Source: Deltaproteobacteria bacterium (GTDB lineage: Bacteria; Desulfobacterota; DSM-4660; Desulfatiglandales; Desulfatiglandaceae). Taken from it: a stretch of 64,000 bases of DNA. The notes beneath the pieces are model-generated. The model made no database searches. It was not told the origin of the DNA and saw nothing but the letters and a program-made list of their open reading frames with translations. Both the position numbers and the translations under genes were made by a program. This document shows, one piece after another, positions 15,696 to 24,310 of this stretch (the first letter of the stretch is position 1; each line of letters opens with the position of its first letter). Location of the stretch: positions 62,001 through 126,000 of the forward strand of contig JAIPDI010000003.1 in the NCBI GenBank assembly GCA_021737785.1, given 5' to 3'.

Positions 15696-15896
15696 ACTAA
15701 AGTGCCTAAAATGCCTAAAGTTGATGGTCTCGTAAAAGTCGAAGATGCTCTCTTTCCGTCATTCCGGCGAAAGCCGGAATCCAGTGTTCTCAAGCGCTTA
15801 TGAAAACTCTGGACCCCGTTCTTCAACGGGGTGACGACTTTTTACGAATGCATCAACTTTAGTCACTTTAGATCACTTTAGGCATTTTAGGCACTT
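15681..15896. repeat. CACTTTAGG repeats in inverted orientation around a MITE-like element
   Basis: Left arm 15681-15720 (CTAAAGTG units) and right arm 15857-15896 (CACTTTAG units) are inverted copies of the same 10-bp tandem repeat seen before dnaG. They enclose the 138-bp inverted-repeat element and lie just before rnpB. Confidence 0.6.
15720..15857. mobile_element. MITE-like 138-bp element, copy 1
   Basis: Terminal inverted repeats of about 22 bp: GTTGATGGTCTCGTAAAAG (15720-) and, reversed on the right, GTTGATGCATTCGTAAAAAG (15857-). The inside holds CGTCATTCCGGCGAAAGCCGG and GGACCCCGTT...AACGGGGT, both self-complementary. No coding capacity. A second, diverged copy of similar size is at 41543-41675. 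Confidence 0.65.
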
Positions 15897-15905
15897 AAAA
15901 CACGT

Positions 15906-16298
15906 GTCAGAGCAGGACAGATGACCGCTGCCCTGCCTGCGGGCAAAGGGGGAGGAAAGTCCGGGCTCCAGAGGACAAGGTGCTGGGTAACACCCAGTCC
16001 CGGCGACGGGAAGGAAAGTGCAACAGAAAGGAAACCGCCCGGTCAGCCGCTTTGTGGTCTGACAGGGTAAGGGTGAAAGGGCGAGGTAAGAGCTCACCAG
16101 CCCCGCCGGTGACGGCGGGGGCTTGGCAAACCCCACCTGGAGCAAGACCAAATAGGGGAACATTGGAGGGTGGTCCGCCCGAGTTCCCGGGTAGGTCGCT
16201 CGAACTCGACGGCAACGCCGAGCCTAGATGAATGGTCATCGCCCCGAAGGAGGGTGACCCCTTCGGGGAACAGAACCCGGCTTATTTCCTGCTCTGAC
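15906..16298 (+). ncRNA. rnpB: RNase P RNA, bacterial type A
   Basis: RNase P RNA is the catalytic RNA that matures tRNA 5' ends. Conserved parts are visible: GAGGAAAGTCCGGGCTCC near the 5' end, ACAGAAAGGAAACCGCC, GGGTGAAAGGGCGAGGTAAGAGCTCACC, and ACAGAACCCGGCTTA at the 3' end. GTCAGAGCAGG (15906-15916) pairs with CCTGCTCTGAC (16288-16298) as stem P1, which sets the ends. Length of 393 nt is normal for type A. Confidence 0.95.
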
Positions 16299-16372
16299 AC
16301 AATTTTAGGCGTGAGGTGTAAGGCACAAGGCATGAGGAGTGAGGCCCAGGATAAAATGCGCAAGGCGAAGGA

Positions 16373-17077
16373 ATGGATATTGACCTGGACCCGATAGATG
16401 AAAAAGCTGTTTTCATTATAGGCGCCGGCCACTTCGGGGCCAGGGCCGCACGCCTTATCCGGCAACGATCCGATGTCCCTGTTTTCGTTGTAGATCCGGA
16501 TGAGAAAGGGCTCTCAAGCATAGGGGACCTGAGGGTAGAAAAAATCCAAGGCGACGGGATTCAGTTTCTGTTGGACAACTTCCATTACCTGAAAGATGCG
16601 AACACCGTTGTCCCTGCGCTTCCGGTACACCTTGCCTATGAATGGCTGGTACGCTATCTCCCAGAGGACATGGAAACAAGAAAGGTACCCGTCCCCGAAA
16701 CGAATCCTCCGCTCCCTCATGCGTACCCTGCAAGCGAGGGATCGACCCTGATCAGTTATGCTGATTTCCTCTGCCCGGATGACTGCCCGGAACCTGTGTA
16801 TTGCACCGTAACAGGAGAAAAGCGTGAACAGCCCCTGTATGCCCTCCTGAAAAATCTCCAACTCCCTCCCTTCCGGGTGCATATTATACGCAGTCATCAG
16901 CTTGCCCCGGGATTGGGGGGATACAAGGCCGGGGACCTGAGGGAAACGGCAAAAAGGGTCTTAACCGATGGCGCCGGGATGTGGATACTGGGGACGGCCT
17001 GCAAATGCCACGGCATCCTGACGGCATTTGAACTGAATGATCTCTCACAGAGTTCACAGAGGCACAGAGGGGTTTGA
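16373..17077 (+). CDS. Rossmann-fold NAD-binding protein with C-terminal cysteines
   Basis: The N-terminus is a TrkA-N-like Rossmann unit: VFIIGAGHFGARAARLI (GxGxxG, residues 15-23) then VFVVDPDEKGL, where the Asp would bind the NAD ribose. Later come cysteine-rich stretches, YADFLCPDDCPEPVYC and ACKCHG, suggesting a metal site. No partner channel or transporter is nearby, so a potassium-uptake role is not supported. The last dozen residues (DLSQSSQRHRGV) are encoded by a dispersed CACAGAG repeat that runs over the stop, so the original C-terminus may have been changed. Function unknown. Confidence 0.75.
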   Translation: MDIDLDPIDEKAVFIIGAGHFGARAARLIRQRSDVPVFVVDPDEKGLSSIGDLRVEKIQGDGIQFLLDNFHYLKDANTVVPALPVHLAYEWLVRYLPEDMETRKVPVPETNPPLPHAYPASEGSTLISYADFLCPDDCPEPVYCTVTGEKREQPLYALLKNLQLPPFRVHIIRSHQLAPGLGGYKAGDLRETAKRVLTDGAGMWILGTACKCHGILTAFELNDLSQSSQRHRGV

Positions 17078-17160
17078 AAGCAAACAAAGTCTGATGATCT
17101 CGCAAAAGTCTTTTCACATGGGCATCAAGTTTATCTCCATGAACTCTGTGGGCGCTATCG
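17043..17160. repeat. CACAGAG-type dispersed inverted repeat
   Basis: CTCACAGAGTTCACAGAG (about 17043) is matched on the other strand by CCCACAGAGTTCATGGAG (about 17152-17135). Between them lies GATGATCTCGCAAAAGTC, similar to the end of the MITE-like elements. The left arm forms the 3' end of the preceding gene. A related repeat occurs at 24219-24292. Confidence 0.5.
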
Positions 17161-17196
17161 TAACGGGTGAGAGAATTCTGAGGAGGGATTTGTTTC

Positions 17197-17496
17197 ATGT
17201 TTGTTATCGGTAATTTCCTGACCGCTGTGGCTAAAATCATTGATATCGGCCTGACCCTTTATATGTGGATCATTATCGCACGGGCAGTGATCTCGTGGGT
17301 CAATCCGGATCCCTATAACCCTATTGTCCGTTTCCTGACATCGGTGACCGAGCCGGTCCTGTACCAGATACGGAGGAGACTCCCCATAAATCTGGGGGGT
17401 ATAGATCTCTCCCCCATCCTTGTCATTCTGGCCATCATCTTTATTCAATCCTTTCTGGTCCGGAGCCTGGCGGAAATGGCAGCCCGACTCGGATGA
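17197..17496 (+). CDS. YggT family membrane protein
   Basis: This 99-residue protein has two hydrophobic segments (about 3-30 and 68-90) separated by ARAVISWVNPDPYNPIVRFLTSVTEPVL, the hallmark of the YggT (CCB3/YlmG) family of inner-membrane proteins. GAGG precedes the start at suitable spacing. It directly precedes a DUF167 (YggU) gene, the usual yggT-yggU pairing. The family is implicated in membrane or osmotic homeostasis and, in some lineages, division. Confidence 0.9.
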   Translation: MFVIGNFLTAVAKIIDIGLTLYMWIIIARAVISWVNPDPYNPIVRFLTSVTEPVLYQIRRRLPINLGGIDLSPILVILAIIFIQSFLVRSLAEMAARLG

Positions 17497-17515
17497 CGGG
17501 GAGACCTCCGACATT

Positions 17516-17797
17516 TTGGAAGTTGCCTCCCAAACCACCCTTTCAATCAGGGTCCTGCCCCGATCCTCCAGAAATGAAATCGTGGGGAAGCAAAATGACG
17601 TCTACAGGATAAAGCTGACTGCACCGGCCATCGAGGGGAAGGCAAATAAGGCCCTGACAACACTCCTTGCCAAACGTTTGGGTCTTCCCAAGGCAAAGAT
17701 CCAAATTATCTCGGGAGAACGATCCCGGGCAAAAACAATCCGGATCCAAGGGTTGCGGCCCGAGCAGGTTGAGGCCCTTCTCATCCAACCCTCCTGA
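17516..17797 (+). CDS. DUF167 (YggU) family protein
   Basis: The 93-residue protein shows the YggU pattern: LSIRVLPRSSRNEIVG, KLTAPAIEGKANKALTTLLAKRLGLPKAKIQIISGERSRAK. I chose TTG 17516, with GGGGAG upstream, because the family is about 95 residues and starts here; the open frame extends upstream only inside yggT. Biochemical role unknown. The 3' end overlaps the 3' end of the convergent phosphatase gene by 17 nt. Confidence 0.85.
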   Translation: MEVASQTTLSIRVLPRSSRNEIVGKQNDVYRIKLTAPAIEGKANKALTTLLAKRLGLPKAKIQIISGERSRAKTIRIQGLRPEQVEALLIQPS

Positions 17798-18692
17798 TCA
17801 TCCCACCCTCCCCGCTTTTCATCCCCTGGCCTTTGTCCTCCGTGTCCTCCGACCCCTCTCTTCTGTCTTCTGACCTCCCGCTTCCGCGTTCCGCATTCCG
17901 ACTTTCGGGTTCCATCTGCCACCCCTTAACCACCTCCAGCATGTCATCATGGATGAGACCGTTGGAGGCCAGTACACTCTCCAGGTAGGGGGTATAGGGT
18001 TTCCCGGCAAAGGTGGTCACCCTCCCCCCGGCCTCTCTCACGATGATCTCCCCGGCCGCCGTGTCCCAGGGTTTGAGGTCCTGTTCCCAGAATCCCTCCA
18101 ATCTGCCCGCGGCCACGTAACACAGGTCCAACGCAGCCGAACCGAGTCGCCGGATCCCCTGCGCCCTCACAAGCATCCCTTCAAACAGGTCCATCACCTG
18201 TTCGGGTCTTTGGTGGACGTCATAGGGAAACCCGGTGGCGAGGAGGGAATCCTGAAAACTGGCAATTTCGGAAACCCGGAGCGGCTCACCGTTCAGGCGG
18301 GCCCCCTTACCTTTTGCGGCCTCGAAAAATTCATTCATGCAGGGATTGTAAACAATTCCCAACACCCCTTCGTTTTCCACTTCAAGGGCGATGGATACGG
18401 CAAAAAAGGGAAAGCCATGGGCATAGTTGGTGGTACCGTCCAGCGGATCGATGAGCCAGGTCCTGACCCCTTCCGCATTCTGCCTTCCCGTCTCCTCCGC
18501 CAAGATAGCGTCACCGGGAAAATTCCGACCGACGATCTCCAGGACCCGCTTCTCGGCCGCAAGGTCTGCCTCGGTGACCAGATCGATCTCCCCTTTCTTC
18601 ACAATGTGATGGGCATCTCCCAGCATACGCATCAAGATCTCCCCGGCCGCCCGTGCGGCCTCCCCTGCAATGGCTGATTCTTTTTCAAACAT
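17781..18692 (-). CDS. suhB: Inositol-1-monophosphatase family enzyme with repeat-derived tail
   Basis: This is a Mg-dependent phosphatase of the IMPase/SuhB family: EETG (metal Glu), WLIDPLDGTTNYAHGFPFFAVSIAL (metal Asp pair) and LKPWDTAAGEIIVREAGG are intact. The catalytic domain ends near residue 262. The last 40 residues (RNAERGSGRSEDRREGSEDTEDK...) are low-complexity, charged, and encoded by a C+T-rich (plus strand) stretch of short repeats such as TCTTCTGACCTCC, so the tail is likely a secondary extension. It follows two glycosyltransferase genes and may share their transcript. Confidence 0.9.
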   Translation of the reverse strand: MFEKESAIAGEAARAAGEILMRMLGDAHHIVKKGEIDLVTEADLAAEKRVLEIVGRNFPGDAILAEETGRQNAEGVRTWLIDPLDGTTNYAHGFPFFAVSIALEVENEGVLGIVYNPCMNEFFEAAKGKGARLNGEPLRVSEIASFQDSLLATGFPYDVHQRPEQVMDLFEGMLVRAQGIRRLGSAALDLCYVAAGRLEGFWEQDLKPWDTAAGEIIVREAGGRVTTFAGKPYTPYLESVLASNGLIHDDMLEVVKGWQMEPESRNAERGSGRSEDRREGSEDTEDKGQGMKSGEGGMIRRVG

Positions 18693-18699
18693 AATGCAA

Positions 18700-19941
18700 T
18701 TAACCTTCCCCTTCTATCACGTTTTTCATCTTCTCAAGAAAAATGCTTATGTCAAAACGGCTCGCCCGGGCCTCGCACGCCCCCCGCATCCGAATGGCCC
18801 TTTCAGGCGTCATCCACTCCACTGCTTCAACAATATCTTCTATCCCTGGATCTCTTGTCACCAACACCCCGCAATCCGTAATCATCATTTCTCTCCCGGC
18901 CTCCGCCCTCCGATCTCCCACCTCCTTGCCCCGTTGAACAGGGTCCCCTTCAAGGGTGTTCAACCGGGGGGACCTCTGACCTCCGCCCCCTGCCCCCTGC
19001 GCCTTGCTCCCTGCTCCCCGCTCCCTCCCTACGGTCTCAAGAAGCGCCCCCTCCTGGACACCGATCACCGGCTTGCCCGCTGCCATAGACTCCACCGGCG
19101 AGATCCCGAAATCCTCATCCCTCGGGATATAGATGGTGGCAATACACCTCCCCATCAGATCGCAAAGTTTTTCATCATCCACCCACCCCAATACATCGAT
19201 ATTCTCAACCCGCCCTGCCATCTCCCGTATCCTGGGCATATCGGACCCTCCTGAAATCACAACCAGTCTCTTATCCGGCATCTTCATGAATGCCTCGACG
19301 ATCAGGGCTACTCGCTTTAAGGGGTCCACCCTCGCGGTGGAAAGAAAATAATTCCCCTCTTCAATCCACCGGAACCTCCCTGTTTCGCAGGGAGGATAAA
19401 CAACGAGGCTGTCATGCCCCAAGAATTTTCGAAGTCGTTTCCTCACGGTTTCGGAATTGGTAACAATGGTGTTCATCCCCCGCACGGCCCGCTCATACGC
19501 CAGGCGGTACAGGACCATTACCCCCCTCAGAAAGGGCCTTTGCCATGGGGGAAGCTGCCGCACCATAAAACTTCTTTGGTCATAGAGGACCCTTGGCGGG
19601 GTATGGCAGTAGAAGATCTTGCGGCCTGCAATCTTTTTGTATGCCAAGGGTGAAAATGATCCGCTGAAGACAGCCCATGACGTCGCTACCTTCGGCAGGT
19701 GGGCAAATGCCCACCAGAGTTGAAGGATCTGTGAAAAGCCCAACACGCGCGGAGACGTTTTATACGCATCAAGGCTCCTCAGTTTCAAGCCATCAAAGCA
19801 CCCTTCGAAAAAAGACCCCTTATCCAGCTGGCCGGTCCATAGCTCAGCGTGAAAGTCCTTGGCCAAGGCCATAGCCACTCTCTCACCACCACCCAAAAAA
19901 GCAAAAGAATCGTGGAGTACAATCTTTCGGTCAACTGTCAT
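18700..19941 (-). CDS. Glycosyltransferase family 4 with low-complexity insertion
   Basis: The 413-residue protein has the GT-B fold: N-terminal HDSFAFLGGGERVAMALAK, donor-side STARVDPLKRVALIVEAF, VVISGGSD and YIPRDEDFGISPVESMAAGKPVIG (the EX7E motif). Between GALLETV and ITDCGVLVT, about 50 residues (ERGAGSKAQGAGGGGQRSP...) are inserted; the DNA is a C+T-rich run of short words (GACCTCTGACCTCC, CCCCTGCCCCCTGC). The reading frame is kept. It probably adds a sugar in surface polysaccharide synthesis, with the second glycosyltransferase and the flippase upstream. Confidence 0.88.
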   Translation of the reverse strand: MTVDRKIVLHDSFAFLGGGERVAMALAKDFHAELWTGQLDKGSFFEGCFDGLKLRSLDAYKTSPRVLGFSQILQLWWAFAHLPKVATSWAVFSGSFSPLAYKKIAGRKIFYCHTPPRVLYDQRSFMVRQLPPWQRPFLRGVMVLYRLAYERAVRGMNTIVTNSETVRKRLRKFLGHDSLVVYPPCETGRFRWIEEGNYFLSTARVDPLKRVALIVEAFMKMPDKRLVVISGGSDMPRIREMAGRVENIDVLGWVDDEKLCDLMGRCIATIYIPRDEDFGISPVESMAAGKPVIGVQEGALLETVGRERGAGSKAQGAGGGGQRSPRLNTLEGDPVQRGKEVGDRRAEAGREMMITDCGVLVTRDPGIEDIVEAVEWMTPERAIRMRGACEARASRFDISIFLEKMKNVIEGEG

Positions 19942-21071
19942 TTCAACACTGCCTCAAACACCTCAAATGTCTTTCGCGCGGTTTCTTTCCACGAAAATCC
20001 CCTGGCCCTTTCCAGTCCTGCTGCTGCGATGCCGTCTCTCATGGCGTGATTTTCAACCAGGTCCTTCAAAATTCGGGCAAGGTCCTTCACGTCCCGAGGA
20101 TCCTTCATATACAGGGCCGTGTCTCCGGCCACCTCAGGGAGGCTCGTCTCTCTCGTGGTCACCACCGGGCAGCCGCAGGCCATGGCCTCCAGAACAGGGA
20201 GGCCGAATCCTTCATAGGTGCTGGGGAAAACCATCCCGATGGCCCCCGAATAGGCCCGTGCCAGATCCTCATCACTGACAAACCCGAGTGGAAAGACCCT
20301 TTGTGACACGGCCCCGTCGGCCCAGCCCGACCATCCCGCTGTCACAAGTGGCACATCAAGACCGGCCTTTTTCAGCGCCTCCGGGATAACGTCCATATTT
20401 TTGCGGGGATCTCCGCTGCCCACGAACAGAAAATACTTTTCAGGCAGGGCATGATCTTGAAGAAAGGCACGGATCTCGTCAGCCGATCTGGGATAGAAAA
20501 TCGTATTGTCATGGGCCTCGGGAGTAATCGTTGTTCGTCCAGGGTCAATGCCCAGATATGTCCGCATTTCCCGTGCAGTGAATTGGGAAACCGCCAGAAA
20601 GTGATCTACGCCATCACACCTGCGCCTCAAAAAGAGACGAGAATAAAGTACCCGTTCCCGCGGATGGTACTGCGGAAAACGGATCAGAGACAGATCATGG
20701 ATGGTAAATACGGTTTTTAATCTGGCGGGAACAGAAAAAGGAAAAAATCCCGCCTCATGATACACATCAAAATGCCGGCTCCATTTCCGGAAAATCCCCT
20801 CTCTCAAAAAGTGGAATCCAAGTCTGACCATAAGGGCCGGATAGACCGGCATTCGCCAAAAAAGGTCCACACCCCGCGTCCACCGACCCAAATCGCCCGG
20901 ACCGCCCGGCATCCTGGAGATAACCTTGAACCCGTCAAAATAACCGATCTCCAACCTGTCGCCATAAGACCGCTCCATCTCCCCATAAAGGCACCTCAGA
21001 TAGCGGCTGATCCCGGTGTTCACATTCACCATCGGCACGGCGTTGACAAGGAGTTTGATATGAGAATTCAT
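19938..21071 (-). CDS. Glycosyltransferase family 4 (group 1)
   Basis: A 377-residue GT-B glycosyltransferase. Donor-site motifs: FVGSGDPRKNMDVIPEAL and VFPSTYEGFGLPVLEAMACGCPVVTT. The N-terminal acceptor domain starts LLVNAVPMVNVNTGISRYLRCL. ATG 21071 overlaps the stop of the flippase gene (ATGA), giving translational coupling, so I prefer it to a longer frame. It overlaps the next glycosyltransferase by 4 nt. Substrate unknown; role in O-antigen, capsule or exopolysaccharide assembly is likely from context. Confidence 0.9.
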   Translation of the reverse strand: MNSHIKLLVNAVPMVNVNTGISRYLRCLYGEMERSYGDRLEIGYFDGFKVISRMPGGPGDLGRWTRGVDLFWRMPVYPALMVRLGFHFLREGIFRKWSRHFDVYHEAGFFPFSVPARLKTVFTIHDLSLIRFPQYHPRERVLYSRLFLRRRCDGVDHFLAVSQFTAREMRTYLGIDPGRTTITPEAHDNTIFYPRSADEIRAFLQDHALPEKYFLFVGSGDPRKNMDVIPEALKKAGLDVPLVTAGWSGWADGAVSQRVFPLGFVSDEDLARAYSGAIGMVFPSTYEGFGLPVLEAMACGCPVVTTRETSLPEVAGDTALYMKDPRDVKDLARILKDLVENHAMRDGIAAAGLERARGFSWKETARKTFEVFEAVLK

Positions 21072-22270
21072 CTGCTTGATCCTGAAGTCCTGAGACCAAA
21101 AATAAGCGCAACCGTAAGAAACGCCTCTGTCACGATGGTGGCCCACGCAGCTCCAAACCCGCCGAATTCGGGGATCAGAAACAGGTTAAGTCCGATATTG
21201 AGCACGGCTCCCGCACCTGCCGCCACAGCATACACGCGTTCCCTGTTCCTGGCAATGGCCGCCTGGGTCAATATCCCGTTCGGCAAGAGGAAAATCAAGG
21301 CCCCAAGGAGCCACGGCAAAAGACGTGCCGAATCCATGTACTCATCACCGAACGTCAAAACCATAATCTCCCAACTGAAGAGGCTCCCCACAGCAATAAC
21401 AAGAACCGATGCCGCAAGCATGATCATGCTCATCCAGCCTATCTGAGCCCAAAAAGCCTTCTCGTCTTTCCAGACTATCCTCAGTTTTCTGAACCAGATG
21501 ACGCTCAAAGGCGCCGCCAGAAGGACAACCCCGTCCAAAAACCGGTAAGCAGCGGCATAGTACCCCACCAGCGCAGGTTCCGCCAATCGCTCAAGCAGTA
21601 TAATGTCACAACGGAAATATACCGTCGTTGCCGCATCTATGGCCATCAGATACATGCAGGGCTTCCGGATATCCCGAATACGAAAGCCGCCCAATAACGG
21701 CCTCGGCACCGGACGTGGAGACAGAAGGAGACACACCAGGAGTCCAAAAGACCAGCCGGCAAAGATGATCCATGGTACAGGCGTGACCAAAAACATGCCG
21801 AGGAGAATGCCGGCTGCGCCCGATGTGCGAACCATGGCCTGCCACATGGCATCACGGGGAAACAGTCCCTTGGCCCTCAATTCCGAAGAGATGAAATTGA
21901 CCACCGCCTGAAATCCGAAACAGATAACCGCAGCAACTATTCCTAATCGATACTGTGACGGGATGACCCAGACAAAAAAGGCCCCGACCACGGTTGTCAT
22001 CGCCGAGTGACCCAGTGCCCATGAGAACAGCCGATCCTCATAGCTTTTCAGCTCTTCGGAAGGAAGTGTCTTTTCACGAAAAAGGAGCGTCTTGAATCCC
22101 CCATCCTGGAGGATAAAAAACAGCGTGGCAATGGTCAGGATATAGCTGTAACTGCCAAACCCATCAGGCCCCAGGACACGCCCCAAAATAAAAGTGAGTC
22201 CGAGAGAAACTGCAGCAGTATACAGTGTTGCCAACCACTGCGATGTCAGATTGATGCTAAACGATGCCAT
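21068..22270 (-). CDS. Polysaccharide flippase (Wzx/RfbX-like)
   Basis: The 400-residue protein has about 12 hydrophobic segments and the oligosaccharide-flippase N-terminus (SQWLATLYTAAVSLGLTFILGRVLGPDGFGSYSYI). It would move lipid-linked glycans across the inner membrane. I chose ATG 22270, where the family starts; an in-frame start at 22318 adds 16 polar residues. First gene of a flippase-GT-GT-phosphatase group on the minus strand. Confidence 0.85.
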   Translation of the reverse strand: MASFSINLTSQWLATLYTAAVSLGLTFILGRVLGPDGFGSYSYILTIATLFFILQDGGFKTLLFREKTLPSEELKSYEDRLFSWALGHSAMTTVVGAFFVWVIPSQYRLGIVAAVICFGFQAVVNFISSELRAKGLFPRDAMWQAMVRTSGAAGILLGMFLVTPVPWIIFAGWSFGLLVCLLLSPRPVPRPLLGGFRIRDIRKPCMYLMAIDAATTVYFRCDIILLERLAEPALVGYYAAAYRFLDGVVLLAAPLSVIWFRKLRIVWKDEKAFWAQIGWMSMIMLAASVLVIAVGSLFSWEIMVLTFGDEYMDSARLLPWLLGALIFLLPNGILTQAAIARNRERVYAVAAGAGAVLNIGLNLFLIPEFGGFGAAWATIVTEAFLTVALIFGLRTSGSSR

Positions 22271-22692
22271 ACCCGATCCGCACTGCCCCTTTTCCGGCTC
22301 CGATCTCTCAAAAAGCAACCTTCTTCAATCTTTTCATCGTCCCAACTTAACGTCCCGGGATTTCTACCAAGACAAGGCGGGGTAATCATACGTTCTTTCA
22401 GCGACCGTTGTTGGCTTCCATTCCTCTATCCCATAATTTCACTATCTTAGCGTTCCATCATTCCAATCGGGACGAAGTCCTGAAGTTTTAGAGGATATAC
22501 CTATTTATTTGAAAATTCAAACCGTGATTGATCAGTTGAGATGGCGGCCCCCACTATTTTTGTTGCTAAAGGAACTTCTTTTCTGTTTAACTATTGGCTG
22601 TCGCTCAAACGCCTATGCCCGGCCGGATATGTTGTTTTTTATGCGCGGGCATCTTTTCAGACCTTCGACACTTTCTGGATACTAAGCCGCAT
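22271..22692. other. Divergent intergenic region
   Basis: About 420 nt between the flippase (minus) and peptidase (plus) genes. I see no RNA gene or repeat. It must hold divergent promoters, but no site stands out. The plus-strand frame open from 22594 (TTG) gives a cysteine-rich, unlikely N-terminal extension of the peptidase. Confidence 0.4.
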
Positions 22693-24168
22693 ATGGAATT
22701 GGCACATATCGAAAATGCCCTCTTTCACCTGGACTACCGGTGGAAGCTCCACTCCCTTGCCATGTGGAAGGGGGAGCGCCCCCCATTCGAGCTATATCGG
22801 TTCTATGAGGCCTATGAGGAGTTCGTCAGCCTAAAAACACTGGCCCTGATCGACAGCTTCGATGGTATACAGGGGAAGGTCCGATTGAGACACGCCCTGA
22901 TGGATCATTACCTGCAAAGGGCCCTTCTCCCCCATGAGATGGAAATGCGCACCTGGATGAAGGGCGCCTCAGCGCATGTGGATGGCCGAAAGATCTATTT
23001 CAGCGACATCATCTCTTGGTGTCAAAAACAGAGCGATTACGAGGGACGGCAGGTGCTCCAGAGGGAAACCGCGCCCCTTTGTAAATTCCTCGCCCCCTTT
23101 GCCTTGAATTACTGGAATATCCTTCTGGAGATCCTCACCGGCGAACTGGGGTTTGAGAGCTACCTGGATTATTGTGGCGAAAAAAAGGGGCTCGACTATC
23201 ATTATTATTATCAGATGCTGAAAAACTTCCTGCCGCAGAGCGACGACATCTATTTTCCGGCCATGGAACAATGGTGCAAAGAGCGGTTCGGTCATAAGCT
23301 CGATGAGCTGACCCGGTTCGATGCCATCCATATCCTGGGCTTGGGCCATCTGGATGCCCTTTTTCCGGACAGCCCCGTCAATGGATACACGCCTTTTTTT
23401 CACCATTGGGGGATTGACCTCGAAAACGCTTCTGGGCTCAATCTGGAGATCGGCACGGAAAAGGGAAAGAACGCGCAGGCCATCAGTTTCATTCTGCAGG
23501 TCCCGGATGAGGTCTATGTCCTGATGAAACCTGAAGGCGGATGGATCGACCTGGAGACCCTGTGGCACGAACTGGGGCACGGACTGTCCGCGGTGTTCAC
23601 ATCCCCCGGGCTCTCTATCGTGAATAAAGATCTGGCCACCAGCTTCAGCCTGTCCGAGGCATTTGCGTTTCTCAATCAGAATATTACCCTTTCGGTCCCT
23701 TTTCTGGTAGACTATCTCGGTTTCGAGCCTGCTGTTTCTGAAACGCTTCATTATTACAAGGTCCTCAAAGACCTCTCCATGTTCCGAAGGTATGCGGCCA
23801 AGTTTGTGGCCGAGTATGAGATGTTTCAAACCGGTAACCTCTCCGATGGAAGGCCCTATGCAGAGGTGATGGCGCGGTACACAGGCTTCTATTACCAACC
23901 GGAAAGCCATCTCTTTGACCTGGTCCCCGAGTTCTACAGCCTCGACTATGTCCTGGGCTGGCTGACAGAGACCATCCTGGAAGGGCATCTGAGGGACCGA
24001 CTGGGAGTAGACTGGATGTTTCAGGAAGCGGGGGGCCGGATCCTGAAGGACTGGTGGGGCCAGGGGAATGAAAACCATATCCCGGACTTTCTCCGGTTAA
24101 ACGGACTGGAGACGCTCAATACCGACCGGATCATGCGGCGATGGAAAGAGGTCCTGGGACGGAAGTAA
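22693..24168 (+). CDS. M3-like (oligoendopeptidase-type) metallopeptidase
   Basis: This is a 491-residue helical protein with the zinc motif HELGH (residues 292-296) and a third ligand Glu at about 322 (SLSEAF), spaced 26 residues on, as in M3 peptidases (thimet oligopeptidase/PepF type). No signal peptide, so it is probably cytoplasmic and cuts short peptides. The N-terminal half is helical and poor in known motifs. ATG 22693 (MELAHIENALFHLDY) is the most likely start, although its ribosome site is weak; a TTG at 22594 would add 33 residues. It may be cotranscribed with the UPF0182 gene 140 nt downstream. Confidence 0.8.
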   Translation: MELAHIENALFHLDYRWKLHSLAMWKGERPPFELYRFYEAYEEFVSLKTLALIDSFDGIQGKVRLRHALMDHYLQRALLPHEMEMRTWMKGASAHVDGRKIYFSDIISWCQKQSDYEGRQVLQRETAPLCKFLAPFALNYWNILLEILTGELGFESYLDYCGEKKGLDYHYYYQMLKNFLPQSDDIYFPAMEQWCKERFGHKLDELTRFDAIHILGLGHLDALFPDSPVNGYTPFFHHWGIDLENASGLNLEIGTEKGKNAQAISFILQVPDEVYVLMKPEGGWIDLETLWHELGHGLSAVFTSPGLSIVNKDLATSFSLSEAFAFLNQNITLSVPFLVDYLGFEPAVSETLHYYKVLKDLSMFRRYAAKFVAEYEMFQTGNLSDGRPYAEVMARYTGFYYQPESHLFDLVPEFYSLDYVLGWLTETILEGHLRDRLGVDWMFQEAGGRILKDWWGQGNENHIPDFLRLNGLETLNTDRIMRRWKEVLGRK

Positions 24169-24218
24169 TGCCTAAAATTGTAACCGGCAAACCCGGATAA
24201 GCCAACACCGAAAATTCT

Positions 24219-24292
24219 CACACGGAGACACAGAGACAAAGAGATTTTTTGACCATATCGTATTTCTTTGTGGCCTTTGTGGCTGTGTGATA
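24219..24292. repeat. CACGGAGACACAGAG inverted repeat
   Basis: TCACACGGAGACACAGAGACAAAG on the left is mirrored by CTTTGTGGCCTTTGTGGCTGTGTGA on the right, with a T-run in the loop. It resembles the repeat at 17043-17160 and may act as an mRNA hairpin between the peptidase and UPF0182 genes. Confidence 0.5.
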
Positions 24293-24310
24293 CAAAACGG
24301 AGATTGAATC

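Noticed and set aside
16373-17077. Potassium-uptake TrkA subunit
   Set aside because: Only the Rossmann part is shared; there is no TrkA-C domain and no transporter nearby.
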